Below, piece after piece: positions 1-9,283 of a stretch of 64,000 nt of DNA (positions are counted from its first letter, which is position 1; each line of letters begins with the position of its first letter). The notes beneath the pieces are model-generated. The model searched no databases. It worked only from the letters and a program-made list of their open reading frames with translations, and was not told the origin of the DNA. Where the stretch lies: assembly GCA_051880615.1 (NCBI GenBank), contig JBJEOH010000028.1:68528-132527 (forward strand), written 5' to 3'. The position numbers were made by a program, and so were the translations under genes. Source of the DNA: UBA7067 sp051880615. Lineage in GTDB: Bacteria; Bacillota; Clostridia; Oscillospirales; Acutalibacteraceae.

Positions 1-486
1 GACCTGAATTATTATGTTTATAATTAAAGCTCCTATACCGCCGAGCTTTGTAAGCTCAAGAACATACTCAAGCAATAAAGTGATTATAACCGCAATAATC
101 TGGCTTACCGTTTTAGCCTTGCCCCACATATTTGCGGCTACGACCTTTCCGCTTGTGGCGGCGACAAGCCGCACCGATGTAACGGCAAATTCACGGAACA
201 GCACGATAATAACAGGCACTGCGCCGATAAAGCCGAGCTCTACAAAGCATAAAAATGCGGAGATGACAAGAATTTTATCGGCAAGAGGGTCGGCAAACTT
301 ACCGAATGAGGTTATCTGCCCGTTTTTTCTTGCCAGCTTGCCGTCAAAATAATCGGTTATTGATGCCGCCGCAAAGATAGCAAGAGCTATGATCAGGCGG
401 TGCGGTATAAAGTCGAGCAATAAAACCGCAACAAGAAACGGGACAAGAATTATTCTTAAAACTGTTAATTTGTTTGGCGTATTCAT
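1..486 (-). CDS. pgsA: CDP-diacylglycerol--glycerol-3-phosphate 3-phosphatidyltransferase, C-terminus cut by window edge
   Basis: Membrane enzyme making phosphatidylglycerophosphate from CDP-diacylglycerol and glycerol-3-phosphate, the first committed step to phosphatidylglycerol. Translating the minus strand from the ATG at 486 gives an open frame running off position 1 (about 162 residues visible). It carries the CDP-alcohol phosphotransferase signature: DG-x2-AR, then G, D and D at the expected spacing within DYFDGKLAR...FGKFADPLADK (about residues 45-70), between hydrophobic segments. The start is supported by GGTGA shortly upstream. It lies 28 nt after rimO, so it is the last visible gene of the recA-recX-rimO-pgsA operon. 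Identity is firm from the motif and the conserved neighbourhood. Confidence 0.9.
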   Translation of the reverse strand, partial: MNTPNKLTVLRIILVPFLVAVLLLDFIPHRLIIALAIFAAASITDYFDGKLARKNGQITSFGKFADPLADKILVISAFLCFVELGFIGAVPVIIVLFREFAVTSVRLVAATSGKVVAANMWGKAKTVSQIIAVIITLLLEYVLELTKLGGIGALIINIIIQV

Positions 487-514
487 TGAAGCTCACCAAT
501 TTTCGTTATGATAT

Positions 515-1843
515 TTACTCCATTGTGCCTATCGGGTCGCAGGCAAGGCAGTCGTCAATTTTAACAGTGACAAAGTCGCCGGGATGCGGCTTTGTACCGT
601 TTGCGGTGAAGAAAACCTTGCCGTCAACATCAGGAGAATCAGCCGCACTTCTGCCGAAATAACACTCGGCATAGCGGTCAAAGCCCTCGCACAGCACTGT
701 GATGCTTTTGCCGATAAGGCTTTGGCAGTAGTCGTACATTATGCTCTGCTGCTGTTCCATTATTATGTCCTGACGCTTAATTTTAACATCTTCGTCAATC
801 TGATTTTCCATTTCTGCGGCGGCTGTTCCCTCCTCACGGGAATAAGCAAAGCAGCCAAGCCTTTCAAACTTCATCTCATTTACAAATTCCGAAAGCTCGT
901 AGAATTCTTCCTCACTCTCACCGGGAAAGCCTGTGATAAGCGTTGTTCTCAGCACTACGCCCGGGATTTTGCTGCGGATTTTTGCAATCAGCGATTCAAG
1001 TGATTCTCGATCGCCGTGACGGTTCATTGATTTTAATACCCTTTTGTTGCAGTGCTGGAGAGGTAAATCTATGTAATTTAGTATTTTATCATTTTCAGCT
1101 ATAGTGTCAAGCAAATTATCTGTTATTCTGTCGGGGTAACAATAAAGAAGCCTTATCCACTTTATTCCGTCAATTTTTACAAGCTCCTTTAAAAGCTCGT
1201 CGAGCACAGGCTTGCCGTATAAATCCTCGCCGTAGCGTGTTGTGTCCTGCGCAATGATGATAAGCTCCTTTACTCCGTTTGCGGCAAGCATTTTTGCCTC
1301 TTCAACAAGAGCCTCTTTTTTGCGGCTGCGGAATCTGCCCCTGATCTGCGGAATAGCACAGTAGGTACAGCAGTTATCACAGCCCTCCGATATTTTAAGG
1401 TAAGCGTAATAATGCGGTGTACTTTGCAGTCTGCCGCCCTCAAGCGGCAGGCAAAGCTTGTCGGCAAAGGCTGTGACCTTTTCGCCCTTTAAAACCCTGT
1501 CAACGGTTGCGGCTATATTTGCGTTGTCGCCTATTCCAACAACTGCGTCAACCTCATAAAGCTCTTTCATTACCTCTTCCTTGTACCTTTCGGCAAGGCA
1601 GCCTGTAACGATAATCGCCTTTATTTTGCCCTCTTTTTTAAGCTGGGCAAGCTCCAGTATTTCGTCAATGCTCTCCTGCTTTGCACTTTCAATAAAGCCG
1701 CAGGTGTTGACTATTGCAACATCTGCAAGAGCAGCCTCGTTTACTATACGGTAGCCTGCCTGGCGCAGTGTAAACAGCAGCATTTCTGCGTCTACCTGAT
1801 TTTTTGCGCAGCCAAGGCTAATCATTCCAATTCTTATTGGCAT
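515..1843 (-). CDS. rimO: Ribosomal protein S12 methylthiotransferase RimO
   Basis: Radical-SAM enzyme that methylthiolates an aspartate of ribosomal protein S12. From the chosen start the protein has 442 residues. The N-terminal methylthiotransferase domain has the three cluster cysteines (C12 in SLGCAKNQVDAE, C48 in NTCGF, C82 in TGCLAERY). The radical-SAM motif CxxxCxxC is at C155, C159 and C162, and a TRAM-like domain ends the protein. SLGCAKNQVD favours RimO over MiaB. The frame could open at a TTG (1852) overlapping the recX stop, but GAGGAG at 1855-1860 is only 2 nt from that TTG and 11 nt from the ATG at 1843, so I use the ATG. It is translated downstream of recX in one operon. Confidence 0.93.
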   Translation of the reverse strand: MPIRIGMISLGCAKNQVDAEMLLFTLRQAGYRIVNEAALADVAIVNTCGFIESAKQESIDEILELAQLKKEGKIKAIIVTGCLAERYKEEVMKELYEVDAVVGIGDNANIAATVDRVLKGEKVTAFADKLCLPLEGGRLQSTPHYYAYLKISEGCDNCCTYCAIPQIRGRFRSRKKEALVEEAKMLAANGVKELIIIAQDTTRYGEDLYGKPVLDELLKELVKIDGIKWIRLLYCYPDRITDNLLDTIAENDKILNYIDLPLQHCNKRVLKSMNRHGDRESLESLIAKIRSKIPGVVLRTTLITGFPGESEEEFYELSEFVNEMKFERLGCFAYSREEGTAAAEMENQIDEDVKIKRQDIIMEQQQSIMYDYCQSLIGKSITVLCEGFDRYAECYFGRSAADSPDVDGKVFFTANGTKPHPGDFVTVKIDDCLACDPIGTME

Positions 1844-1848
1844 ATATA

Positions 1849-2460
1849 TCAATACTCCTCTTCGGTGTATTCTCTGATAACGGCATTAATGTCGCTCCAG
1901 TTGTAGCCCATTCTCTGCAAGGCTGAAACTGTTTTTTTAACGCCCTTTTCATCATTTAAGTATCTTTCGTATTTTCTCTCTATTAGCGCGCGGATATTTT
2001 CCTGCGGGTCAATCTCAAACTCCTCGAGAACCTCGTCAATAATATCTCGTTCAACACCCTTTTCAAAAAGCTTTTGTCGAACTCCCCTGATTGACAAATG
2101 CTTGACGGTGATTAGCTGTTCTGCGTAATTCCTTGCGAAGCGCTCATCATCAACAAAGCCAAGCTCAATCATTTTATTAACGGCATACTCTGCGGCATTT
2201 TCACTTTCGGTTCGTTTGAGCTTGTTGAAAAGCTCTTTTCTTGTGTGATCACGAAAGCCGAGAAAATACAGTGCCTTCTCCTTTGCACGGCGATGCTCTG
2301 ACATAATCACAAGGTTATGAAGCTGCTCATCACTGACTTCAACTCCCTTGCGGATTCCTTCCTCTTGAAGAGTTCTGGTGTCAAGTGTAAAGGCAAGCTC
2401 GCCGTCTATATATAAATCGCTTAAATATTTCTTCTTTTTAAGTACCGCAGTTACAATCAT
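1849..2460 (-). CDS. recX: Regulatory protein RecX
   Basis: Modulator of RecA: family members bind the RecA filament and limit its activity. The 203-residue product is mostly helical with the repeated three-helix pattern of RecX (RAKEKALYFLGFRDHTRKEL, then LGFVDDERFARNYAEQL), where xxFxDDxRFA is typical of the family. The ATG overlaps the recA stop by one base (TGATG), so translation is probably coupled to recA. The length fits Firmicutes RecX proteins with an N-terminal extension. Identification rests on the repeats plus adjacency to recA. Confidence 0.9.
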   Translation of the reverse strand: MIVTAVLKKKKYLSDLYIDGELAFTLDTRTLQEEGIRKGVEVSDEQLHNLVIMSEHRRAKEKALYFLGFRDHTRKELFNKLKRTESENAAEYAVNKMIELGFVDDERFARNYAEQLITVKHLSIRGVRQKLFEKGVERDIIDEVLEEFEIDPQENIRALIERKYERYLNDEKGVKKTVSALQRMGYNWSDINAVIREYTEEEY

Positions 2461-3641
2461 CAGTCTTCAACCAGAATGTCAATGTTTGCTTTTTTTGCGG
2501 CTACAGAACTTCTCTTTGCTGCTCGCTCGCTATCTTCGTCGGTTGTCGGGATTTCAGGCTCCTTCTCCTCTGAAGCTTCCGCTTTAGCCTTTGTCTTTGA
2601 TGGTTTTGCAGGAGTACCGCTTGATGCTTTCAGACATTCAAGAAGCTTTTGCTCAATTTCCTGCGCAAGCTCGGGGTTGTCTGTAAGAAGCTGTTTAACA
2701 TTGTCACGGCCCTGTCCGAGTCGAGTGCCGTCATAGCTGAACCATGCGCCGCTTTTTGCGATAACATCGTTTTCAACCGCAAGGTCAAGAAGCTCGCCGA
2801 TTCTTGAAATGCCCTGACCGAACATAATGTCAAACTCTGCCTCTTTAAACGGAGGAGCGACCTTGTTTTTAACGACCTTTGCCTTTGTGCGGAATCCGGT
2901 TCTTTCACCGTTCGCCTTCAGAGCCTCGCCTCTGCGAACCTCAATTCTTACAGAAGAATAGAATTTCAGCGCACGACCGCCCGGAGTAACTTCCGGGTTA
3001 CCGTAAACAACGCCGACCTTTTCACGAAGCTGGTTGATAAAGATTGCAACGCAGTTTGATTTAGCAATAGCTCCGGTAAGCTTACGCAAAGCCTGTGACA
3101 TAAGTCTTGCCTGAACACCGACATGAGAGTCGCCCATTTCGCCCTCAATTTCCTGCTTTGTAACAAGAGCCGCAACCGAGTCGAGAACTATTACATCAAT
3201 AGCACCGGAACGCACCAACGCCTCGGTGATTTCAAGAGCCTGCTCGCCTGTGTCCGGCTGGGAAACAAGCAGAGAGTCAATGTCAACGCCGAGAGCAGTT
3301 GCATATACAGGGTCAAGGGCGTGCTCAACATCAATAAAGGCAACATTGCCGCCGTTTTTCTGTCCCTGTGCTATACAGTGAAGTGAAAGCGTTGTTTTAC
3401 CCGATGATTCGGGTCCGTATATTTCTACAATTCTTCCTCTTGGAAGTCCGCCGATGCCGAGGGCAATGTCGAGCGAAAGACTTCCCGTAGAGATGTGGTC
3501 AACATTTAACGAGTTGTTTTGACCAAGGCGCATAATCGCACCTTTGCCGTACTGCTTTTCTATTTGGCTCAACGCGGTTTCAAGAGCCTTTTGTTTTTTA
3601 TCGTCTGTTTTCTTTTCGTCATGCTTTTTTTCAACTGCCAT
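2460..3641 (-). CDS. recA: Recombinase RecA
   Basis: DNA-dependent ATPase that forms filaments on single-stranded DNA for homologous recombination and SOS induction. The 393-residue protein has Walker A GPESSGKT at residues 76-83, Walker B-like VIVLDSVAAL, and the conserved loops MSQALRKLTG and INQLREKVGVVYGNPEVTPGG. The C-terminus is a long Lys/Glu/Ser-rich tail of about 50 residues, longer than the usual acidic tail. The start has a good site (GGAGG) ahead of ATG 3641. It has its own promoter in the gap after prmC. No GAAC-N4-GTTC LexA box was found in that gap, so SOS control is not visible here. Confidence 0.98.
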   Translation of the reverse strand: MAVEKKHDEKKTDDKKQKALETALSQIEKQYGKGAIMRLGQNNSLNVDHISTGSLSLDIALGIGGLPRGRIVEIYGPESSGKTTLSLHCIAQGQKNGGNVAFIDVEHALDPVYATALGVDIDSLLVSQPDTGEQALEITEALVRSGAIDVIVLDSVAALVTKQEIEGEMGDSHVGVQARLMSQALRKLTGAIAKSNCVAIFINQLREKVGVVYGNPEVTPGGRALKFYSSVRIEVRRGEALKANGERTGFRTKAKVVKNKVAPPFKEAEFDIMFGQGISRIGELLDLAVENDVIAKSGAWFSYDGTRLGQGRDNVKQLLTDNPELAQEIEQKLLECLKASSGTPAKPSKTKAKAEASEEKEPEIPTTDEDSERAAKRSSVAAKKANIDILVED

Positions 3642-3696
3642 TTGTGATACCTCCGATTGAGTAAAAGTTTATAAAATATCAAGAATTTACTTTGTA

Positions 3697-3725
3697 ATTA
3701 TACAGTAAATACGCATAAAAAGCAA
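3697..3725 (-). promoter_or_regulatory. sigma-A-type promoter of recA
   Basis: On the minus strand TTGCTT (3720-3725) lies 17 bp from a perfect TATAAT (3697-3702). It sits in the 129-bp gap between prmC and recA and points at recA. Confidence 0.75.
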
Positions 3726-3770
3726 TAAAAACATACCGTCTTAATATGCAAAGAGATTTTTATTGGACAG

Positions 3771-4616
3771 CTATTTGTAAAAACCGAATATCGCTCTTTT
3801 TGTGCCGCCGAGGTCAAGCTCAAAGCCGATTTTTTCAAAGCCTGCACTGAGCATCAGAGCCTTTACAATGTCGTACTGTCCCTCGCCAAGCTCAAAGCAG
3901 AGCATACCGCTGTGCTTGAGCTTTTTGCTCCAGTTCTTAATTATGCTTTTGTAGAATACAAGACCGTCCTGCCCACCGTCAAGCGCGGTTTTCGGCTCAT
4001 ACTGCACCTCTGATTGCAGTGTTTTAATCTCGTCGGTTTCAATATACGGAGGATTTGAGATAATTAAATCAAAAGAGCTGTCGGAAAAATTATCGTAATC
4101 GCAAAGCACATCCGTTTTAATAGGCAAAACATTTTCGGCGCTGTGGTAGCTGACATTTTTTTCAAGATATGAAAATGCTTTGTCGTAAAGCTCCACAGCC
4201 GTTACCGTGCAGTCAAGCTCTTTTGCAAGAGTAATTGCTATTGCGCCTGTGCCGGAGCATAAATCGGCTATTTTAAGGCTCGGTTTATGCTTAAGAGCGC
4301 TTATTGCTGCATTAATTACGCACTGCGTATCCTCACGAGGAATAAGCACGCCTTGCCCGACAAAAAAATCACGCCCGTAAAATTGCCATTTGCCAAGTAT
4401 ATATTGCAGCGGCTCGCCGTCTGTTCGCCTTGCGGTAAGCGCCGAAAGCTCGGCTGTTTTTTCGGGGTCTGCTGATTCACCGCCGTGCATAATAAGCCCG
4501 TGACGGTCAAGTGAGAACACCTGCTCAAACAGGCATAATGCGTCAAAGACGGGAGAATCAACCCCCGCCTTTTTTAAGCTTTGTTTTGTTTGTGCATAAA
4601 CTTCATTCAGTGTCAT
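3771..4616 (-). CDS. prmC: Peptide chain release factor N5-glutamine methyltransferase PrmC
   Basis: SAM-dependent enzyme that methylates the GGQ glutamine of release factors RF1/RF2. The 281-residue protein has an N-terminal helical domain, the SAM-binding loop DLCSGTGAIAI (about 118-128) and the catalytic NPPY motif at 188-191 followed by IETDEI. LIPREDT, present at about 91-97, is also a PrmC hallmark. Its ATG overlaps the stop of the DUF1385 gene (ATGA), implying coupled translation. A DUF1385-prmC pair is common in Firmicutes. Confidence 0.94.
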   Translation of the reverse strand: MTLNEVYAQTKQSLKKAGVDSPVFDALCLFEQVFSLDRHGLIMHGGESADPEKTAELSALTARRTDGEPLQYILGKWQFYGRDFFVGQGVLIPREDTQCVINAAISALKHKPSLKIADLCSGTGAIAITLAKELDCTVTAVELYDKAFSYLEKNVSYHSAENVLPIKTDVLCDYDNFSDSSFDLIISNPPYIETDEIKTLQSEVQYEPKTALDGGQDGLVFYKSIIKNWSKKLKHSGMLCFELGEGQYDIVKALMLSAGFEKIGFELDLGGTKRAIFGFYK

Positions 4617-5602
4617 TTCTTCAGCAAATCTTCTCCGTTTTCAGGTATAACAGCCTGCATTGCCTCAATGGCAACCTCTATCATTTTGTCGTCAGGCTCT
4701 TTTGTTGTGATTCTCTGCGCCCAGAGTCCCGGAGCTGCAATGATTCTTGTAAGCTTGTTGTCGTGTCTGCCGCACAGCTTGATAAGCTCATAGCCGACGC
4801 CGCAGGAAAGCGGCAAAAGAAGAATTTTGATTACAGGCCTTAAAAAGCCTATTCCAAATGGTGCAACCGGCACAAAAAGACCTATAACTATACCGACTAT
4901 AAGCATTAAAATCATAAAGCTTGTACCGCAGCGAGGGTGAAAGCGCTTTTGGCGGCGAACATTCTCAACGGTAAGCTCAAGCTCATTTTCATAGCAGAAA
5001 ATAGTCTTGTGTTCAGCGCCGTGATACATAAATACTCTTTTCATATCGGACATCTGAGAGCATACGATTATGTATAAAAGGAAGAGCGCAATTTTTAAAA
5101 CACCCTCAAATACGGATTTGCACAATACGGCAAGCTCACCGCCGCCCTGAAAAGCGGGTACAAAATTTGCCGACAAATCAAACAAATAAGACGGCAGGAA
5201 GAAAAAGAGCGCCAGCGCGAGTGCAACGCCTAAAATTGTGGCGAAAATCATAAGTATTTTCATAAATTTGTCGCCGAGCTTTTCGTCAATCCATTTCTCA
5301 AGCTTTGACTGCTGCTCCTGCTCGTCCTCGGGGATACTGTCGATAGCCTTTTCGGCTGACAGCATAAGTGCCTTGTAGCTTAAGCGCATTGAGTCGATAA
5401 GGCCTGCAATGCCGCGGATAAACGGAACGCGGAAAATTTTATAGCGCTCGGTAAGGCTTTTAAAGGTTAAGTCCTCGGTGTATATTTTGTCCTCGCCTGT
5501 GCGAACCGCAACGGTGGTTCTTTTCGGGCCCCTCATCATTATGCCTTCAATGAGCGCAGAGCCGCCGATGGAGGTGATTCTTTTTGTATCGTATTTTGAC
5601 AT
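4613..5602 (-). CDS. DUF1385 family membrane protein (YqhQ-like)
   Basis: Conserved Firmicutes membrane protein of unknown function, 329 residues. The family motif YHGAEHKTIFCYE is present near residue 195, followed by RFHPRCGTSF. His, Glu and Cys in these motifs suggest a metal site, but no activity is established. Hydrophobic segments lie at about 115-140, 160-185, 230-255 and near 265. The start is near-consensus (IGGSALIEGIMMRGP is typical of the family N-terminus). It sits 12 nt after the histidine kinase and overlaps prmC by 4 nt, so it is in the trmB-to-prmC transcription unit. Confidence 0.85.
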   Translation of the reverse strand: MSKYDTKRITSIGGSALIEGIMMRGPKRTTVAVRTGEDKIYTEDLTFKSLTERYKIFRVPFIRGIAGLIDSMRLSYKALMLSAEKAIDSIPEDEQEQQSKLEKWIDEKLGDKFMKILMIFATILGVALALALFFFLPSYLFDLSANFVPAFQGGGELAVLCKSVFEGVLKIALFLLYIIVCSQMSDMKRVFMYHGAEHKTIFCYENELELTVENVRRQKRFHPRCGTSFMILMLIVGIVIGLFVPVAPFGIGFLRPVIKILLLPLSCGVGYELIKLCGRHDNKLTRIIAAPGLWAQRITTKEPDDKMIEVAIEAMQAVIPENGEDLLKK

Positions 5603-5614
5603 TATCTTGCTCCT

Positions 5615-7054
5615 TTAATTGTTGTTTGGGTTATCCTCTTCTTTTAAAACAGGGAATACAAGGGTAACGGTTGTGCCGATGCCCTCGGTACTTTCTATTG
5701 TAAGCGAGCCTTTGTGCAGCTGCATTATCTCGTCGGCAACGGCAAGACCTATGCCGCTTCCTCTGATGGTGTGGTTTGCCTTGTAGAATTTTTCCTTGAT
5801 TCTCGGCAGATGCTCCGCGGGAATACCGCAGCCGTTGTCGCTTATTGTGATCGTAACATTGTTGTCGTCGCTTGTTACCTGAATACCGATAACGCCGCTT
5901 GACGGCGTATATTTCAAGGCGTTGTCAATTATATTGATAAAAACCTGCTTGATTCTGTTTTTGTCGCCCATAACAGGGGGGATAAACTCAGGCTCGTCGT
6001 ACAGCAGATGTTTGTTTTCGCTGAGTGCGCGCTCTCTGAGCATATATATAGCCTCGTCAAGCTCGGCAAGAAGGTCAATCTTGTCCATCATAAGCGACAT
6101 TCTGCCCTCCTGAATTCGTGAGAAGTCCAGAAGCTCTTCAACAATGCCTGTCAGTCTTTCCGATTCACCCACGATAACGCTCATACCCTTGTTCATAATA
6201 ACAGGGTCGTAGGCGTCGCTTGCGCGCATAGTTTCCGCCCAGCCCTTAATGGCTGTAAGCGGTGTTCTCAGCTCGTGAGAAACAGAGGAGATGAAGTCGT
6301 TTTTCAGCTTTTCAGAAGCGGCAAGCTCGCTTGCCATATAGTTTATGCTGTCGCTCAGTTCGCCGATTTCGTCATCATACATTTTGTCAACGGTTGTTTC
6401 AAAGTCGCCGCCGGCAATTCGCCTTGTGGTAGCTGACATTTCCTTAACGGGAATTACGATTGAGCGTATAAAATATGCGCCGGAGTTGATTATGAAATAA
6501 ATAATCAGAAGTGCGCCGAAGATTATAAGTGAAATTGATACAAATATCTTTCTGTTAGCCGCCTCAAGCGACACAACATACCGCACAGCGCCGATTGAGT
6601 CGCCGCCGGTTGTTTTAATAACGCGTGTAACCGCCATAACGCTTTCACCGCTGTTGAGTTTGCCGCTCCATACGGCAAAGTTATCCTCATGTTCAAGCGC
6701 TTTTTGATAATCGGGCATAGTCTCGTTTTCGTCGGGGAAAAAGCCTGTTGATGTTATGATTACCTCGCCGTTTGAATTGATGACGAGAAGCTCCATAAGC
6801 TCCTTGTCGGGGAAAGATTCAACATAGCTTCTGGCTGTCTGGGTGAAGCTGTCGCTGTCTGCCGATAGATATGTGCTGAAAAAGTTTGTAAGCTCGTTGC
6901 TTCTGCCGGCTATGGTCTGCTGGATTCCGCTGTAAAAAAAGCTTTGAATAGCAAAGGAAAGAGAAACGACAAGAAGCACAATAATAACGAGAAAAACTCC
7001 AAGCGTGTTGATTACCCAGCGCTTGGTGATGCTTCCTTTTCTCCATTTTTTCAT
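5615..7054 (-). CDS. Two-component sensor histidine kinase
   Basis: Membrane sensor kinase of 479 residues. Transmembrane segments at about 13-40 and 171-195 flank an extracytoplasmic domain of about 130 residues. Then come a HAMP domain (about 196-248), HisKA with the phospho-acceptor H260 in SSVSHELRTPLTAIKGW, and HATPase_c with the N-box (NIIDNALKYTP), G1 (DNGCGIPAEH) and G2 (GSGIGLAVADE). The ATG is preceded by GGAGG at good spacing. It follows its response regulator by 32 nt. The signal is unknown; the upstream lipoprotein could be a sensor accessory or target, which is inference only. Confidence 0.93.
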   Translation of the reverse strand: MKKWRKGSITKRWVINTLGVFLVIIVLLVVSLSFAIQSFFYSGIQQTIAGRSNELTNFFSTYLSADSDSFTQTARSYVESFPDKELMELLVINSNGEVIITSTGFFPDENETMPDYQKALEHEDNFAVWSGKLNSGESVMAVTRVIKTTGGDSIGAVRYVVSLEAANRKIFVSISLIIFGALLIIYFIINSGAYFIRSIVIPVKEMSATTRRIAGGDFETTVDKMYDDEIGELSDSINYMASELAASEKLKNDFISSVSHELRTPLTAIKGWAETMRASDAYDPVIMNKGMSVIVGESERLTGIVEELLDFSRIQEGRMSLMMDKIDLLAELDEAIYMLRERALSENKHLLYDEPEFIPPVMGDKNRIKQVFINIIDNALKYTPSSGVIGIQVTSDDNNVTITISDNGCGIPAEHLPRIKEKFYKANHTIRGSGIGLAVADEIMQLHKGSLTIESTEGIGTTVTLVFPVLKEEDNPNNN

Positions 7055-7086
7055 TGTGCTTCCTCCTTTCTGATATTTTTCAAGCC

Positions 7087-7812
7087 TTATTTATTCTGCT
7101 TTTTCTTGTTTTCGGCGTCCCATTTGTATCCGAGTCCCCATACAGTCACAATATACTGCGGATTGCTCGGCTCGTCCTCAATTTTCATTCTGAGTCGGCG
7201 TATGTTAACATCGACAATTTTTTCCTCGCCGACATATGCCTCGCCCCAAACATGGTTCAGAATATCTGTTCTGTCAAGAGCTACGCCGGGATTTGAGAAG
7301 AAATACTCCATAATCTGAAATTCAACCTGTGTAAGCTCAATCATCTTGCCGTTTTTAAGCAGAGCGCGGTTGCGCAGGTTCAAAATGAAGTCGCCGGATT
7401 CAAGCTCTTCCTTATAGCTTGCGCTGTTGCGCTCCTGAGCAAGCATAACGCGGCGGTGAAGTGAATCTACTCTTGCTGTAAGCTCAGAGGGGCTGAAGGG
7501 CTTTGTTACATAGTCGTCTGCTCCGAGCATAAGCCCTGTTACCTTGTCCATTTCCTGTGTTTTTGCTGTTAGCATAATAATGCCGATACCGCCGTTGCGG
7601 CTGCGCAGCTCCTTGCACACGGAAAAGCCGTCAATGCCCGGCATCATAATATCGAGTATTGCAACATCAAAATCGCCGTTGTGTTCTTCGTATTTTGCAA
7701 GTGCATCCTCGCCGCAGTTTGCTTCAACAACATCGTAGCCTGCGCGCTTTAAATTGATAACAACAAAGTCGCGGATAACATCCTCGTCCTCGCATACTAA
7801 TATTTTCTTCAT
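7087..7812 (-). CDS. OmpR/PhoB-family response regulator
   Basis: DNA-binding response regulator paired with the downstream kinase. The receiver domain has the acidic cluster near residues 8-11, phospho-acceptor D54 in AILDIMMPGIDG, and the conserved Thr and Lys (LTAK, VTKPFSP). The C-terminal winged helix ends in VDVNIRRLRMKIED and VWGLGYKWD, typical of OmpR/PhoB. The frame opens nine bases upstream at TTG TTG, but AAGG sits at proper distance only from the ATG at 7812, so the 241-residue form is given. Which promoters it controls cannot be read from the sequence. Confidence 0.93.
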   Translation of the reverse strand: MKKILVCEDEDVIRDFVVINLKRAGYDVVEANCGEDALAKYEEHNGDFDVAILDIMMPGIDGFSVCKELRSRNGGIGIIMLTAKTQEMDKVTGLMLGADDYVTKPFSPSELTARVDSLHRRVMLAQERNSASYKEELESGDFILNLRNRALLKNGKMIELTQVEFQIMEYFFSNPGVALDRTDILNHVWGEAYVGEEKIVDVNIRRLRMKIEDEPSNPQYIVTVWGLGYKWDAENKKKQNK

Positions 7813-7845
7813 TTTCAACAACCTTTCATCTTTATTGCATGGAAA

Positions 7846-9243
7846 TTACTTTTTAGTCAGCTTAAGATAGTTGTGGATTTTGTTGAGTGACATCGCAATT
7901 CCCTTTGTGTTTTCGGTTTCAGACGGGATATTGACTGTATAAACAATATCTCCGTAATCGCCGACCTCTATATAATCATTATTTTTTGCGTTTGTCCATT
8001 CCTGCGCCGAGAAAATTTGTATTGTCAGAAGCTTGTCGCCGAGAGAGCCTTCTGTGTTGCTTTCATCGTCCGCTTCTTCCTCGTTTTTATTTGCCTGATT
8101 CCAGAGATAGAAGGTCAGTGAATTACCGTATATCGACTCTCTCGCCGTTACCTTGCCTTTCCATTCGTCGGGAATAATGAAATAATAGCCCTTTTCGGTA
8201 TTTGTTACGGTGTCGATAAGCGGAGTAAGGGTATTTTTAGAAGGGGTGTAGCTGTTCCATGTGGTCTGGAATGATACAAGCTCAAGATTTTCGGTGCTGT
8301 TGTGCGGCAGTCGCTGCAGCGTGGGTATATCAATTTTACCGTTTTTATCTATGTCTGTGCATACAGTGTCGCCGGAAGCACGAACAGTGGGATTGAGCGA
8401 TGTTTTTTCGTCGCTTTGAACATTGAGTGGATTTGCCAGGTTTGATGTCTTCTTATCCCAATATATAAACTGCGTTTCGTTTTCTCCGCTAACGCTGTAG
8501 GAATCAACAAAGATACCCGAGGTTTCTTTTGTTGCCTTGCCGAATTGCAGGTTTAAATACAGGTTTGCGGAGTTGCTCATGGCAACTGATGAGCGAGTAA
8601 AGATTGAGTTTGAGTCCTCATCATACTGAAGCATTTTTACATTTGCGTCGGAATTTTCACTGACAAGCGAAAATACCATAATACTCTGCTTTTTGTCGCC
8701 GTCCATATCGGCAAGCATAAATTCATTATATGTATCCTGAATTTTAAGCTCAGCACTTGTCTTTTCCTGCATTATATATGCGCTGAGTGTGCAAACGCTG
8801 CCGTTTTTGTCGCTCCAGCCAACAATAATGTCATGAGTACCGCTGCCGGTTATGTCGCCGATTTCAACCTTGTCAACATCAGTGTTGCCGCCGGAATAAT
8901 CGCCGATGTCCTTCCAGATGCCGTCGAAGTTTTTGATAATAAGTATGCGCGTTGATTCGTCACTGGCAGAGGGTTTATAAAACACAATAGCCTCATCGGT
9001 TTTATCTCCGTCAAGGTCGTGGTTTATGATAGCGCTTCGGTAGGTGCCGTCCTTGGGATATTTCAGCGTGTAGTCGCCGCCCGCTTTTTCCTCAATTATT
9101 TCCTGAATCTGCGCTTTGTCGCCCGTTGTCCTTGGCGGACGCAGCAGGTTTGAATTGTCAAAGCCGCTTGAAGCACAGCCTGTGAGCATTGAAAGCGCAA
9201 GTATTATGGCGGTTGCGGCGATTGCTCTTACCTTTTTATTCAT
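7846..9243 (-). CDS. Lipoprotein with VCBS/FG-GAP-like repeats
   Basis: Surface lipoprotein of 465 residues with a type II signal peptide: basic MNKK, hydrophobic stretch and lipobox LTGC (Cys about residue 23). The mature part contains repeated D-x-D-G-D-type calcium-loop motifs within beta-rich units (DLDGDKTDEAIVFYK, DMDGDKKQSIMVFS, DIDKNGKIDI), as in integrin-like FG-GAP/VCBS repeats. The last third has no motif I recognise. It lies between trmB and the two-component pair with short gaps, so all are likely co-transcribed. It may be a surface sensor or binding partner for the kinase; this rests on context alone. Confidence 0.75.
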   Translation of the reverse strand: MNKKVRAIAATAIILALSMLTGCASSGFDNSNLLRPPRTTGDKAQIQEIIEEKAGGDYTLKYPKDGTYRSAIINHDLDGDKTDEAIVFYKPSASDESTRILIIKNFDGIWKDIGDYSGGNTDVDKVEIGDITGSGTHDIIVGWSDKNGSVCTLSAYIMQEKTSAELKIQDTYNEFMLADMDGDKKQSIMVFSLVSENSDANVKMLQYDEDSNSIFTRSSVAMSNSANLYLNLQFGKATKETSGIFVDSYSVSGENETQFIYWDKKTSNLANPLNVQSDEKTSLNPTVRASGDTVCTDIDKNGKIDIPTLQRLPHNSTENLELVSFQTTWNSYTPSKNTLTPLIDTVTNTEKGYYFIIPDEWKGKVTARESIYGNSLTFYLWNQANKNEEEADDESNTEGSLGDKLLTIQIFSAQEWTNAKNNDYIEVGDYGDIVYTVNIPSETENTKGIAMSLNKIHNYLKLTKK

Positions 9244-9283
9244 TTGTCCGCCTCCTTTCGGGTCGGTCTGATTTATTGAAATA

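Noticed and set aside
3642..3770. LexA box controlling recA
   Set aside because: No GAAC-N4-GTTC or close variant on either strand in the recA upstream gap.
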